Below are positions 26,766 through 36,403 of a stretch of 59,412 nt of DNA, piece by piece (the stretch's first letter is position 1; every line of letters starts with the position of its first letter). The stretch comes from Halanaerobium sp964649895 (GTDB taxonomy: Bacteria; Bacillota; Halanaerobiia; Halanaerobiales; Halanaerobiaceae). The translations under genes and the position numbers were made by a program. Where the stretch lies: NCBI GenBank assembly GCA_964649895.1, contig CAZYRX010000009.1, forward strand, positions 1 to 59,412. The letters are read 5' to 3'. Under the pieces are notes generated by a model that did no database searches, was not told the DNA's origin, and saw only the letters and a program-made list of their open reading frames with translations.

Positions 26766-28115
26766 TCAGATAAGGTAAATTAAAAAAAGCTTTGCAAGCC
26801 CCAAAAAGGCAAAAAACCCAAATACATCAGTAACAGTTGTTAAAAATATTGCTGATGCCAGTGCCGGGTCTACCCCTAAAGACTGAAGAGTAAGAGGAAT
26901 CAAAAAGCCAAACATACCTGCTGCAAGTAAATTCAACATCATTGCTAGAAAGATGATAACCCCTAAATAATAATTGCCATACATTAAGTATAATATAATT
27001 CCGGTAAAAAAGCCTGTTGCTGCTCCATTTATCACCCCTATCATACCCTGTTTAAAAACTAGTTTCCAGTTTTCTTTAAAATCTATATCTCCAAGTGCTA
27101 TACCTCTAATTACAACTGATAATGTCTGATTACCAGAATTACCTCCCATTCCTGCAACTAAGGGCATAGCAGCTGCAAGAGCTACCACTTGAGTTATAAC
27201 ATCCTCGAAGTATGAAACAGTAAAAGTTGCTAAAAATGCAGTAAACAGATTAATAAACATCCAAGGCAATCTTCTTTTTACAGATTTAAATAAAGGTGAA
27301 TTCACACTCTCTTCTTCATGTACTCCAACCATTTTGAACATATCTTCAGTATTTTCTGCTTCAATTACATCAATAATATCATCAACAGTAATAATTCCAA
27401 CCAAAATACCTTTTTTATTAACAACAGGCATCACTGTTAGGTCATATTTAGATACTTGTTGAGCTACTATTTCCTGATCAACATCTGCTGTTACTTTAAC
27501 AATATTATCATCCATGATCTCTACTAATTTTGTTTCTCTTGGTGCACTAAGAATATCTCTTAAGTCAACAGTACCAACAAGTTTTTTATTATTATCTGAA
27601 ATAAAAATAGTACCTATAATTTCTGTATCAGGAGCAATATCTTTTATTTTTGAGAGTGCCTGAGTAGTAGTTAAATTCTTATTTAAAACTAAATACTCTG
27701 TTGTCATTATTCCACCGGCAGATTCTTTATCATAACCGAGGAGATTTTTTAAGACAATTGCTTCATCCTGTTTCATGTGGCGGAGCAGTTCTTTTCTCTT
27801 TTGTATTTTAAGAAGCCCTAGAATATCTGTAATATCATCTGCAGCCATATGAGAGAAAATATCTATAATTTCTTGAGAACTTTTGCACTTCAAAATATTT
27901 TTCTGTAGTTCTTCATCAGATTCTTCAAAAACATCTGCAAGGTCTTCTGTTCTCAATAACTGGGTAAATTCATCAATATAATCGTCTTCTAAATTAGACA
28001 GAGCTTCTGCTATATCTACAGGATGATTATGTTCTATCCATTCTTGAGGCACATTTTCCTGGTGATCTAAGTAATAACTAATATCTTCTCTTATTTTATC
28101 TATTTTTTCTGTCAT
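26766..28115 (-). CDS. mgtE: Magnesium transporter MgtE
   Basis: This is a Mg2+ channel of 449 residues with the standard three parts: a helical N domain (about 1-130) with repeats ending DITDILGLLKIQKRKELLRHM; two CBS domains (about 131-255; GTIFISDNNKKLVGTVDLRDIL and VMPVVNKKGILVGIITVDDIIDVI); and a five-helix pore domain from about 285 (RLPWMFINLFTAFLATFTVSYFEDVI, then AAMPLVAGMGGNSGNQTL, the conserved pore signature). In MgtE the cytosolic parts sense Mg2+ and close the channel. The frame opens further upstream, but AGAGGTGA lies just before the ATG at 28115. No Mg2+ riboswitch is visible in the 190 nt upstream. Confidence 0.95.
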   Translation of the reverse strand: MTEKIDKIREDISYYLDHQENVPQEWIEHNHPVDIAEALSNLEDDYIDEFTQLLRTEDLADVFEESDEELQKNILKCKSSQEIIDIFSHMAADDITDILGLLKIQKRKELLRHMKQDEAIVLKNLLGYDKESAGGIMTTEYLVLNKNLTTTQALSKIKDIAPDTEIIGTIFISDNNKKLVGTVDLRDILSAPRETKLVEIMDDNIVKVTADVDQEIVAQQVSKYDLTVMPVVNKKGILVGIITVDDIIDVIEAENTEDMFKMVGVHEEESVNSPLFKSVKRRLPWMFINLFTAFLATFTVSYFEDVITQVVALAAAMPLVAGMGGNSGNQTLSVVIRGIALGDIDFKENWKLVFKQGMIGVINGAATGFFTGIILYLMYGNYYLGVIIFLAMMLNLLAAGMFGFLIPLTLQSLGVDPALASAIFLTTVTDVFGFFAFLGLAKLFLIYLI

Positions 28116-28227
28116 AAAATCACCTCTATTAATTATTAAAAGTAGTTTGTAGTATAACCTAATTAAATCTATATTTATTATAACAGTTATATTCAAGAGT
28201 TAAAAGTCATTCTGAGTATATTATTTG

Positions 28228-28286
28228 CGAACTTGTGTTTGCATTAATTCATTTTAAGTGTTAAAATATTGCTATACATATGTTCG
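28228..28286 (+). promoter_or_regulatory. SOS promoter of the Y-family polymerase
   Basis: CGAACTTGTGTTTG (28228-28241) matches the Gram-positive LexA box CGAAC-N4-GTTYG and overlaps the -35 TTGCAT (28239-28244), which is 17 bp from the -10 TAAAAT (28262-28267). A second, partial box (ATACATATGTTCG, 28274-28286) covers the start point. LexA repression and DNA-damage induction are expected. Confidence 0.8.
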
Positions 28287-28308
28287 TAAAAGAAAGGAGC
28301 TGATGTTC

Positions 28309-29565
28309 ATGCAGCCTGATTATAGTGATGCCCCACATGATAATATTCTCTGTATTGATATGAAGTCCTTTTATGCAAGTATAGAATCTGTCAAAAGAGG
28401 CATACATCCTTTAAAAAGTTATCTTGCAGTAGTTGGAGACAAAAATAGATCCGGATCAGTTGTGCTGGCAGCTTCTACAGCTTTAAAGAAAAAATATGGA
28501 ATTAAAACAGGAAGCAGATTATATGAGATCCCCGATAGAGAAGAAATTATTATTGCTGAGGCAAATATGCAGCTCTATTTGGATATTTCGATGCAGATTA
28601 CTGAGCTTTTTAACTCTTATCTTCCTCTTAATGCAATACATATTTACTCGATTGATGAAGCCTGGCTCAATTTAAATGGAACCTCAGCAAAATATGGTTC
28701 TCCTGAAACTACAGCCAAGAAAATAAAAAAAGATATCTGGGATAGATTTTCTCTTCTCTGCAGTATGGGAATTGCTCCTAATATGTTCTTATCAAAAGTG
28801 GCCATGGATATTGAAGGTAAAAAAACAGGCTTCAGCATTTGGAAGTATGAAGATGTTCCCAAAAAATTATGGCCTTTAGAATTATCTCAATGTTGGGGAA
28901 TTGGCAGTAGAATAGAAAAAAAATTGAATAATATTGGAGTTTACACCATTGGCCAGCTTGCAAATCTGCCTTTAAAATATTTAGAAAACAAATTTGGAAT
29001 AATTGGAAACCAGTTATATTATCACGCCTGGGGTATAGATTACTCTACTCTTGAAGGTCATTATGATGATAGACCTAAAAATATTGGCAGAGGAATCACT
29101 TTAATGCGGGATTATAAAGAAATTGAAGAAATAAAAACCGTAATATTTAATTTATCAGAAGTAGTAGCCAAAAGGGTTAGAAATAACTATCTCCGTGGAA
29201 AAACTGTTTCTTTAACTGTAGGATATTCAAAAAAAGAAAATAAAAAAGGATTTAAACACCAAATGACAATTAAACAGAGAACAAATCTGACAGAAGATAT
29301 TTATAATACAGCTATTTTGATCTTTGATAAATACTACAAAGGTCAGATAGTAAGAAAAATAACTTTGAGTCTTGGTAATTTTTCTAGTAAAAATTACAAT
29401 CAGCTTAATTTATTTGAAAAAAAATATAAAAAAATCAAAATTAATAAAGTCCGTGACAAGTTGGCAGAAAAAATGGGCCGCGATGTAGTTTATTATGCAA
29501 GAAATTTAAGCAGTGGAAGCATTAAAAACAAAATCGATAATACTATTGGCGGCCACAAAAAATGA
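28309..29565 (+). CDS. Y-family DNA polymerase, UvrX/ImpB type
   Basis: The protein (418 aa) is a lesion-bypass polymerase. It has the catalytic carboxylates of Y-family enzymes: CIDMKSFYASIESV near the N terminus (first Asp and the steric-gate aromatic pair) and IYSIDEAWLNL at about 103-113 (SIDE-type motif), then GIAPNMFLSKVAMD and the helix-hairpin-helix region ELSQCWGIGSRIEKKLNNIG. The C-terminal third is the little-finger DNA-binding domain. It resembles UvrX/YqjW of Bacillus rather than DinB. The start is the ATG with AGGAG 9 nt upstream; the predicted RNA start at about 28274 excludes any earlier codon. It lies under a LexA box. Confidence 0.9.
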   Translation: MQPDYSDAPHDNILCIDMKSFYASIESVKRGIHPLKSYLAVVGDKNRSGSVVLAASTALKKKYGIKTGSRLYEIPDREEIIIAEANMQLYLDISMQITELFNSYLPLNAIHIYSIDEAWLNLNGTSAKYGSPETTAKKIKKDIWDRFSLLCSMGIAPNMFLSKVAMDIEGKKTGFSIWKYEDVPKKLWPLELSQCWGIGSRIEKKLNNIGVYTIGQLANLPLKYLENKFGIIGNQLYYHAWGIDYSTLEGHYDDRPKNIGRGITLMRDYKEIEEIKTVIFNLSEVVAKRVRNNYLRGKTVSLTVGYSKKENKKGFKHQMTIKQRTNLTEDIYNTAILIFDKYYKGQIVRKITLSLGNFSSKNYNQLNLFEKKYKKIKINKVRDKLAEKMGRDVVYYARNLSSGSIKNKIDNTIGGHKK

Positions 29566-29581
29566 ATTTTAATACTGGTTA

Positions 29582-32491
29582 TTAATTCGGAGTTTTATCT
29601 AAATATTTGATGAGATTATCAGCATTATCTCTGCTGAATTTGCCTTTATCAAGTTTCCAATACTGAACATTATCAGAAACATCTTTTAAAAATTTAACAA
29701 AATGAGGATGACAGCTCAAAATGAAAATCTGATGTGTTTTAGCAAATTCTGATATTATCTCTACTGTATTATAAAGATGGCTGTGATCAAAATTAACTAA
29801 TGAATCATCAAGTACAACAGGCAGGGATGGTTTTATTTCTTTAATCCGGCTTAAACGTACTGCTAAAAAAAGCTGTTCCATTGTTCCACGACTCAGATGA
29901 GTAACACTATCTAAACTACTTCCATCAGCGAGTATAGTTTTAAATTCTGCATCTTCTAAATCATCAGAAGTTTCAATAGCTTGATATTCATCATCCGTTA
30001 TTTTGGAAAGCAATTCGGCTGCAGGAGTTAATAACTCATCTTCTGCTCTATTAATAATTCTTTCTCGAAGTTTGCTTAATATAAAATAAACTGTTTTATT
30101 GACAGCATATCTCTCTGCTAAATTCTTAAGATTAATACGCGCTTCATTTATTTTTTGATGTGCATTTATAATATCTTCTGAAGAAGCAAGCTGATCCATT
30201 GTATTATTTAATTTATTGATCTGATTATCAAGCTCTTCTAAATTTTTAACTGTTTGTTCTAACTCTGAACGTATCTTTTGATGTTCTTTTTCTGCTGATT
30301 TTAGCGAAGAATATTGGCTGTAAAGATCTACAAAAGATTGATAAAGGATTTCTTCTTTAGAAGCAGTATTGAATTTTAGTTGATTTTTAGAGTAATCAAG
30401 CAGATAAGTTCTAATCTTATCTGAAGAAGTTAAAGTATGTATCAGCTGATTTTTTTTAGAATTATATTCTGCTTCAACTTCAAGGTGTTTTTGCAGTTTC
30501 TCTGCTTCTTTAATATATAATTTAAGATTATCATAAATATTTGCTTTAATTTTAAAATCTATACTGTTTAATAAATTATCTATCTCTTTTTTGAGATCTT
30601 TAAATTCTCTATTCAGCTCCATATATTTTTCAGTTAACTCAAGATAATCTGCAGTTTTATCTAATTCTATAAATATCTCCTGATGTTTGTTTAATAATGT
30701 ATCTTCTTCCAGAGCCAATTCTGATAGATTAAATATATTATCAGCTGTTGAATTGGATATAATTCTAATAGTATCTAAAATGGAATGTAAATCTATATTA
30801 ATTTCATTTTCTTTTTTATTTAATTTCTCCTCATCACTTTTTAGAATCTCTAATCTGTTTTTTTTATCCTGTACAGTACGATAATAATCACTAATCAAAG
30901 TAACTGCCTCAATATCATCTATATTAAGTTTTCTCCGATAATTTTCCAGTATATTAGATAAATTTTTAAATTCTTTTTCTTCTTTATCTTCTTTATTATT
31001 GATTTGCTCAAGTTTTAATTTGAGAGAATCTAATTTATCAATTATTTCTTCTTTTTCAGATAATTTTTTTCGATGAGAAGAATAATGAGATGAATAAAAA
31101 ATATAGGTAATAAACAAAAACGCTCCAGATATGTATATACCTGCATTAATATTAAAAAAAGATGCGGTAATACCTGATATAACAGATAAAAGAACATATA
31201 GATAAGTCTTTTTAATAATAAGATCTGGATTATAATTATCCATCTTTTCTAGTTTTTGCTGATGAACTTTGATTTCCTGTTTTAGATTTTCCTTTTCTTC
31301 TTTTATATTTTTTAACTCTTCTTTTGTTTTTTTATAATCTTCTATATTTCTAGCTATTTCTGATTGTTTTAAATCATCAATATCAATGCTTTCTATTTTT
31401 TTGAGAGGCTGCTCCCATTTAGAATTTAATTTAGAAGTTTCGTTTTCCAGCAGTATTCTTTTTTCTGTTAGTTCTTCTTTTGCTTCAATATTATTATTAA
31501 TTCTTTCAATTAAAATATCTTTTTTATTTATATATTTATTTATATTATTCTTTTCAGCCAGCAATTTTTTTATAAAATCTTCTTTAAATTTGCTTATTTT
31601 GGAAATTTCTTTTTCTGCATAAAATACCTCTTTTTCTGATTTTAAATATTTTTCTTTAAGTTCTAATGCCTTTTTATAATCTTCTTCAAAAAAATTATTT
31701 CTATTTAATTTGAGATCTTCTTGTTCAGAAATTTTAAATTCTAGTGCTTCAATTTCGCTATATTTTTGATAATTATTTTTTAAGATATCAACCAAAAATT
31801 CTTTTTTTTCAAGATTTCTTATTTTTTCTTTAACTTCAATTTTTATTTTTTCTTTTTCTTTAAGCTTATTTTTGCTTTCAATAAACTGATCAAGTTGAAG
31901 TAAGGCACTTTCTTTTTCATTTTCAGCAGATTGAATTTCATTATAAAAAGGTTTAAAATCTGCTACAGAAGGGTCACCACGTTTACCACCGATATTTCCC
32001 GCTTTCTTATAATAATTTTCGGCAATTTCTGGAACCCTAATAATTTCTGATAAACCTGCTCCCAATAACATTGAATACAATTTCTTTTGTTTTTTGCTGT
32101 TTGTTGATATATTAGAAATCTGCTGGAGTTCATCCAGACTAATAGTGAAAAGCTGCTGATAAGTAAATTTATCCAAATGATTATATAATTCTGCAGGGGT
32201 AACTTCTTCTCCATCAACTGAAGTAATATTCGCGTTGGCATAGCCGCTTAAACTGAGGCTATAATGGTTGTCTTCATTCTCTAAATCTGCCTGAATATAA
32301 TAGTTTTCTTTAGCAGGAGGAATAGAACCATCTTTAGGTAGAGCAAAACCAAGATGTCTGATAATTTCTAAAAAAGAACTTTTGCCAGAACGATTGTGTC
32401 CTCCAATAAATATTATTCCCTTATTAAGATTATTAAGCTGTTGATTATTAAAAATACCGAAATCTCTGATATAAATATTTTTAATTCTCAC
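29582..32491 (-). CDS. YhaN-like SMC/Rad50-type ATPase
   Basis: The protein has 969 residues. The N-terminal half-domain has GGHNRSGKSS (Walker A, 30-39). The centre is a long coiled coil rich in Lys/Glu (about 185-430 and 480-800). The C-terminal half holds the ABC-type signature LSRGTMEQLFLAVRL and Walker B LPVVLDDSLVNFD. Two close hydrophobic segments inside the coil (about 425-470, LYVLLSVISGITASFF and ISGAFLFITYIF) are a trait of YhaN and could anchor it to the membrane. Together with the YhaO-type nuclease it resembles the SbcC-SbcD pair of DNA-end processing. GTG start, overlapping the yhaO-like stop (GTGA). Confidence 0.85.
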   Translation of the reverse strand: MRIKNIYIRDFGIFNNQQLNNLNKGIIFIGGHNRSGKSSFLEIIRHLGFALPKDGSIPPAKENYYIQADLENEDNHYSLSLSGYANANITSVDGEEVTPAELYNHLDKFTYQQLFTISLDELQQISNISTNSKKQKKLYSMLLGAGLSEIIRVPEIAENYYKKAGNIGGKRGDPSVADFKPFYNEIQSAENEKESALLQLDQFIESKNKLKEKEKIKIEVKEKIRNLEKKEFLVDILKNNYQKYSEIEALEFKISEQEDLKLNRNNFFEEDYKKALELKEKYLKSEKEVFYAEKEISKISKFKEDFIKKLLAEKNNINKYINKKDILIERINNNIEAKEELTEKRILLENETSKLNSKWEQPLKKIESIDIDDLKQSEIARNIEDYKKTKEELKNIKEEKENLKQEIKVHQQKLEKMDNYNPDLIIKKTYLYVLLSVISGITASFFNINAGIYISGAFLFITYIFYSSHYSSHRKKLSEKEEIIDKLDSLKLKLEQINNKEDKEEKEFKNLSNILENYRRKLNIDDIEAVTLISDYYRTVQDKKNRLEILKSDEEKLNKKENEINIDLHSILDTIRIISNSTADNIFNLSELALEEDTLLNKHQEIFIELDKTADYLELTEKYMELNREFKDLKKEIDNLLNSIDFKIKANIYDNLKLYIKEAEKLQKHLEVEAEYNSKKNQLIHTLTSSDKIRTYLLDYSKNQLKFNTASKEEILYQSFVDLYSQYSSLKSAEKEHQKIRSELEQTVKNLEELDNQINKLNNTMDQLASSEDIINAHQKINEARINLKNLAERYAVNKTVYFILSKLRERIINRAEDELLTPAAELLSKITDDEYQAIETSDDLEDAEFKTILADGSSLDSVTHLSRGTMEQLFLAVRLSRIKEIKPSLPVVLDDSLVNFDHSHLYNTVEIISEFAKTHQIFILSCHPHFVKFLKDVSDNVQYWKLDKGKFSRDNADNLIKYLDKTPN

Positions 32492-33807
32492 TTTAAATCT
32501 CCGCCTTTTATAATTTCTGAAATTATAATTTTTTCAGCCTCATTTAAAATTTCTTTTTTTAGATTTTCATCAGCAAAAAACCTTTCTGATTCCCTCTCTT
32601 CATCTTCTCTGCTGCCCTGCCAAATTTTACCCCATTCATCAATTAGTTCTTCATTTAATTGATCATTTTTCATTATTTCTTTTATCACTTCATCTATTTC
32701 TTTAAATATCTGATTGTTTTTCTTTAAATCATCAAGCTCAGGTAAATTATCAGCTGTTCTTAAGACAAGCGAGTGAGACCAAATGAATGGTCTTTGGTTA
32801 ACAAATTTTCTTCTTAATTCCAGTAAAATGTTATCTTCTACTTCTTTTCTATTATCTTTAATATACTGATTAATTTCAGAACGTCCTTTAATAATCCAGC
32901 GAATAATCAAAGCATTTATAAATTCATCTTCTTTCTTCCCAAGATCATCCAAAATATTTTTAGATTTTTTTATTAATATTTTTTCAAGGTCAGAGATTTT
33001 CTTTATTTCTGATTTATCATTAATATCAATGTTAATATTTTTAAAAACTACTGGAGATAAATGCATGAATTTGGTGTCTATATTCAAATTTTGATCAACA
33101 TTTACAAGTAAACATCCTTTTTTTCCAACCTCATTAATATCTCTACCCTGAATTGTTCCCGGATAATGAATAGCGGGAGAGGCATTATTTACTGCTATAT
33201 TTTGATGAATATGCCCTAATGCCCAATAATGTATTTCAGATTTAGAAATAAGATCAGATTTAGAAAGTGGAACATAACGATTATTTTCTTTATCGAGACC
33301 CGTATGGATAACACCAATATTAAATAGTGCCTTATCTGGTGCAGTGTAATAATTATACATACTTCTTGATTCAAATTTTTCCCGATATGATTGACCAATA
33401 ATACGGGCTGCTTTAAGATTGTTTTTTCTGAAGAACTTTGTTTCAGCATTTTCACTTGAAAAAAAATGGACATTAGCCGGCATTTCAAATGGCTCTCGTT
33501 TTTTTCCTGCTGGATCATGATTACCTGAAATAATATATACTGGAATATTTTCTTTTTTAAGTCTTCTGCACTGTTCAAGAAAAAACCGGCTTGATTTTAC
33601 AGACCTTGCTTCAAGATCATATAAATCACCGGCAATAATAATAAAATCAACCTCATATTCGATTGATTTATCAACTAAATTTTTTAGTGCATTCTCCCCG
33701 GCTTTATTAAATATATCCAGCAGTTCTTGAGAAGGATTACCAGCAAAGCTGAGGGGCCTACCTAAATGAATATCTGCTGTATGAATAAATTTTAGTTTAG
33801 GATTCAT
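32488..33807 (-). CDS. YhaO/SbcD-type DNA repair nuclease
   Basis: This is a metallophosphoesterase of 439 residues with all metal-binding motifs intact: TADIHLGRP (10-18), IIIAGDLYDLE (about 58-68), ISGNHDPAG (about 93-101), VIHTGLD and ALGHIHQN (about 197-204). This is the SbcD/Mre11 arrangement, a Mn2+-dependent DNA exo/endonuclease. The C-terminal 200 residues are helical and probably contact the ATPase made by the next gene, which overlaps by 4 nt. In Bacillus the YhaO-YhaN pair also lies together. GGAG precedes the ATG. Confidence 0.88.
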   Translation of the reverse strand: MNPKLKFIHTADIHLGRPLSFAGNPSQELLDIFNKAGENALKNLVDKSIEYEVDFIIIAGDLYDLEARSVKSSRFFLEQCRRLKKENIPVYIISGNHDPAGKKREPFEMPANVHFFSSENAETKFFRKNNLKAARIIGQSYREKFESRSMYNYYTAPDKALFNIGVIHTGLDKENNRYVPLSKSDLISKSEIHYWALGHIHQNIAVNNASPAIHYPGTIQGRDINEVGKKGCLLVNVDQNLNIDTKFMHLSPVVFKNINIDINDKSEIKKISDLEKILIKKSKNILDDLGKKEDEFINALIIRWIIKGRSEINQYIKDNRKEVEDNILLELRRKFVNQRPFIWSHSLVLRTADNLPELDDLKKNNQIFKEIDEVIKEIMKNDQLNEELIDEWGKIWQGSREDEERESERFFADENLKKEILNEAEKIIISEIIKGGDLK

Positions 33808-33847
33808 CTATTAATCTCCTCATTTAAATCTTAATTTATAGTTAAAA

Positions 33848-34318
33848 TTACCCATAATCTCTTTCAGTTCTATTTTCCCATTTGACAAAAAACCAGCTAA
33901 AAATTAAAGCTTGGATTGTTACTTCTGGTGAACCAATTAAGTGTTCCTTAATACTTGTATTGGTGTAAATAAATCCCTCAATTGAACCAGGAATAGGGCC
34001 TATTGAACCAACAAAGGAGAATCCCCAGATTACAAAAAACAATTTAATCCAGCCGTATTCACTTTTTATGATAATGTTGTAAAAAGGATATAAAATTGCT
34101 GCAAAAAAAGCACCTCTAAATATTTGGAAAAAGGGGGCAGCTCTAACCACAGCAGAATTTAAGGTTCTGTAGTTTTCAAATTGTTCAATTGTCATAAAAG
34201 CTGCTTTATAATTTTGTAGGTTTGTAAATATAACACCTATAAACATATAAGTAAGTACATGAACTATTGTAAATCTTGCCACATAATAATAAAATTTCTT
34301 TCCCAGCTTCTTAAACAT
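33848..34318 (-). CDS. Uncharacterised membrane protein
   Basis: I do not recognise this 156-residue protein. It shows four hydrophobic stretches (about 15-33, 62-82, 86-108 and 128-144), separated by a polar loop with FMTIEQFENYRTLNSAVVRAAP. The PIPGSIEGF segment after the third stretch has two prolines and could be conserved. It starts 40 nt upstream of the YhaO-type gene and in the same direction, so the two may share a transcript. There is no signal peptide or known catalytic motif. GGGGTATG is a fair ribosome site. Confidence 0.6.
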   Translation of the reverse strand: MFKKLGKKFYYYVARFTIVHVLTYMFIGVIFTNLQNYKAAFMTIEQFENYRTLNSAVVRAAPFFQIFRGAFFAAILYPFYNIIIKSEYGWIKLFFVIWGFSFVGSIGPIPGSIEGFIYTNTSIKEHLIGSPEVTIQALIFSWFFVKWENRTERDYG

Positions 34319-34413
34319 CTTCTACATACCCCTATCTTATGTCATTATGTTTGATATATAAAAATTCAATCTTAGATAAAAGAAATTTAATCATTTATAA
34401 ATACCGAAATTTA

Positions 34414-34773
34414 TTATTTATTGTCTCTGTCAAAACTTTCTCCAAAAATTAATTCTTCTGCAATATCTCCAACATAAGGCAGCTTATATATCTCACCATT
34501 ATAAGCTTTGTACAGTAATAATATCCAGAGTATTGTCCCAATAAATGTAATTAGTGAAGAAATGATTATGCCAATAACAGGAATAACTAAAATTAATGAA
34601 GAAACTATAAACAAAGAAAAGAATGTTATCACTGACTGCATGGCATGAAAACGAACATGATTATTTTCCGTTTCTAAAAAAAGCATAATGATTCCAGTTA
34701 CCCAGATACCAGCATATGCAATAAGTGCTTCTACATTTTCGTCCATTCCTAATGAAGTTTTTTTGTGATACAT
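34414..34773 (-). CDS. DUF4870 membrane protein
   Basis: The protein (119 aa) fits DUF4870 (Tic20-like): an N-terminal polar stretch, a helix (about 18-34), the conserved NHVRFHAMQS motif, then two more helices (about 48-70 and 75-95) and the end ILLLYKAYNGEIYKLPYVGDIAEELI. Members are small membrane proteins with unknown function. A GGAGGG site precedes the ATG. It lies 57 nt downstream of aspA and may be part of the hydF-aspA transcript. Confidence 0.75.
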   Translation of the reverse strand: MYHKKTSLGMDENVEALIAYAGIWVTGIIMLFLETENNHVRFHAMQSVITFFSLFIVSSLILVIPVIGIIISSLITFIGTILWILLLYKAYNGEIYKLPYVGDIAEELIFGESFDRDNK

Positions 34774-34829
34774 ATTTATCCCTCCCTTGCCTCTTCTAAC
34801 TATATAATATCACTTTTCAGGATAAACAT

Positions 34830-36376
34830 CTAATCAAAATTTACTCCGGGTCTTGTTAACCTTTCTAAACTCAATATTTTATTTAATTCAGTTTCTGAAA
34901 ATAATCTCTTTTCTATAATTAATTCTTTAATCTGTTTATTTTCATCTTTGGCTTGATGAGCAAGTTCAACTGCTTTATCATAACCCAAATAAGGCACCAA
35001 AGCTGTAACTAAGGCAAGACTTGAGTTTAGTAATTCAGCTGTCCTCTCTTTATTAACTCTAATACCACTAATACACTTCTCAATAAATATTTTTACAGCA
35101 TTATTCATTAATTCAATCATGTTCAACAACTTATGAGCTATAATTGGTGTAAAAGCATTAAGCTCCAGCTGACCATCTCTAGCAGCAAGAGTAATTGCCT
35201 GGTCTGAAGTTATAACTTCAATTGAAACTTGATTTATCATTTCACAGATTACTGGGTTTACTTTTCCNNNNNNNNNNNNNNNNNNNNNNNNNNNNNNNNN
35301 NNNNNNNNNNNNNNNNNNNNNNNNNNNNNNNNNNNNNNNNNNNNNNNNNNNNNNNNNNNNNNNNNNNTAACTTCAATTGAAACTTGATTTATCATTTCAC
35401 AGATTACTGGGTTTACTTTTCCTGGCATGATAGATGACCCTGCCTGAACTTCTGGTAATTTGATTTCTGCAATACCACCATTTGGTCCTGAAGATAAAAG
35501 CCTCAAATCATTAGCAATTTTGTTTAAATTAACAGCATAAGATTTTAAAAGACCTGAAACCTCCACAAATATATCCATATTTTGAGTAATGTCAATCATA
35601 TTTTCTGCATGAGAGAGACTTAACCCTGTTAATTTTCTTAGGTTTTGAGCTACTTTATAGATATAAGACTGAGATGTATTTATCCCAGTCCCAACTGCTG
35701 TACCTCCTAAATTGATTTTTTTAAGTCTATCTGTTATTTTATATATTCTCCAGCGATCCCGATTGACAGCTTCTGCATAAGCAGAAAATTCCTGTCCTAA
35801 AGTGATTGGAACTGCATCCTGAAGCTGTGTTCGACCAAGTTTTATAATATCTGCAAATTCTTTTTCCTTTTTTTGAAGTGCATCCTGCAGCTCAGCTGTA
35901 GTATTATTTAATTTTTTAAGAAGATTTAAAATCGATATTCTTAATGCAGTTGGATAAACATCATTTGTTGATTGCCCTAAATTTACATGATCATTTGGAT
36001 GAATATAATCATAATTTCCCTTATTTAATCCTAATATTTCTAAAGCTCTGTTAGCAATAAACTCATTTAACATCATATTTGTTGATGTTCCAGCTCCACC
36101 CTGTAGGGCATCTAATTGAAATTGATTCTGCCATTTATCATCTGTAATTTCATCTGCAGCTTTAATAATAGCTCTTGCTTTTTCTTTATCTAGTTTGTTC
36201 AGCTGAAAATTTGCATCAGCAGCAGCCTTTTTTATAACAGCAATTGCTTTAATTAAATCTGGATGTACTGATTGTCTGCTGATATTAAAATTATCTCTGG
36301 CACGCAGAGTATTAATTCCATAATATGCATCAGACTCTATTTCTTTTTTGCCAATACTATCTGTTTCTATTCTCAT
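34830..36376 (-). CDS. aspA: Aspartate ammonia-lyase, split by assembly gap
   Basis: The enzyme deaminates aspartate to fumarate. The start fits RIETDSIGKKEIESDAYYGINTLRARDNF, and the mobile loop GSSIMPGKVNPV carries the catalytic serine. NQVSIEV and ARDGQLELNAF, then NSSLALVTALVPYLGYDKAVELA, favour aspartase over fumarase. An N run (35268-35367) breaks the sequence, and 55 bp is repeated exactly on both sides. Removing the 100 N and one copy restores an in-frame gene (about 463 aa from the ATG at 36376), so it is intact and the break is an artefact. A GAAAGG site sits before this ATG. It is 27 nt after hydF; aspA next to [FeFe]-hydrogenase maturation genes is a pattern I recall from other Firmicutes. 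Confidence 0.9.
35213..35422. other. Scaffold gap with duplicated ends
   Basis: One hundred N (35268-35367) lie between two identical 55-bp copies (35213-35267 and 35368-35422). The size of 55 is a common assembler k-mer, so two contigs that truly overlap were joined with a placeholder gap. No sequence is missing. Confidence 0.9.
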
Positions 36377-36403
36377 CTTATACCTTTCTTTGAACAATTA
36401 AAG

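Noticed and set aside
28116..28308. Magnesium riboswitch upstream of mgtE
   Set aside because: The region is too short and holds the divergent SOS promoter; none of the M-box landmarks is visible.
28258..28308. Earlier start for the Y-family polymerase
   Set aside because: The frame opens upstream of the predicted transcription start (about 28274), and the ribosome site favours 28309.
34830..36397. aspA as a pseudogene or two genes
   Set aside because: The break is 100 N flanked by identical 55-bp ends; collapsing them restores one frame, so this is an assembly artefact.
36377..36397. Earlier start for aspA at 36397
   Set aside because: The extra residues MFKERYK do not fit the family and the ribosome site GAAAGG sits just before the ATG at 36376.
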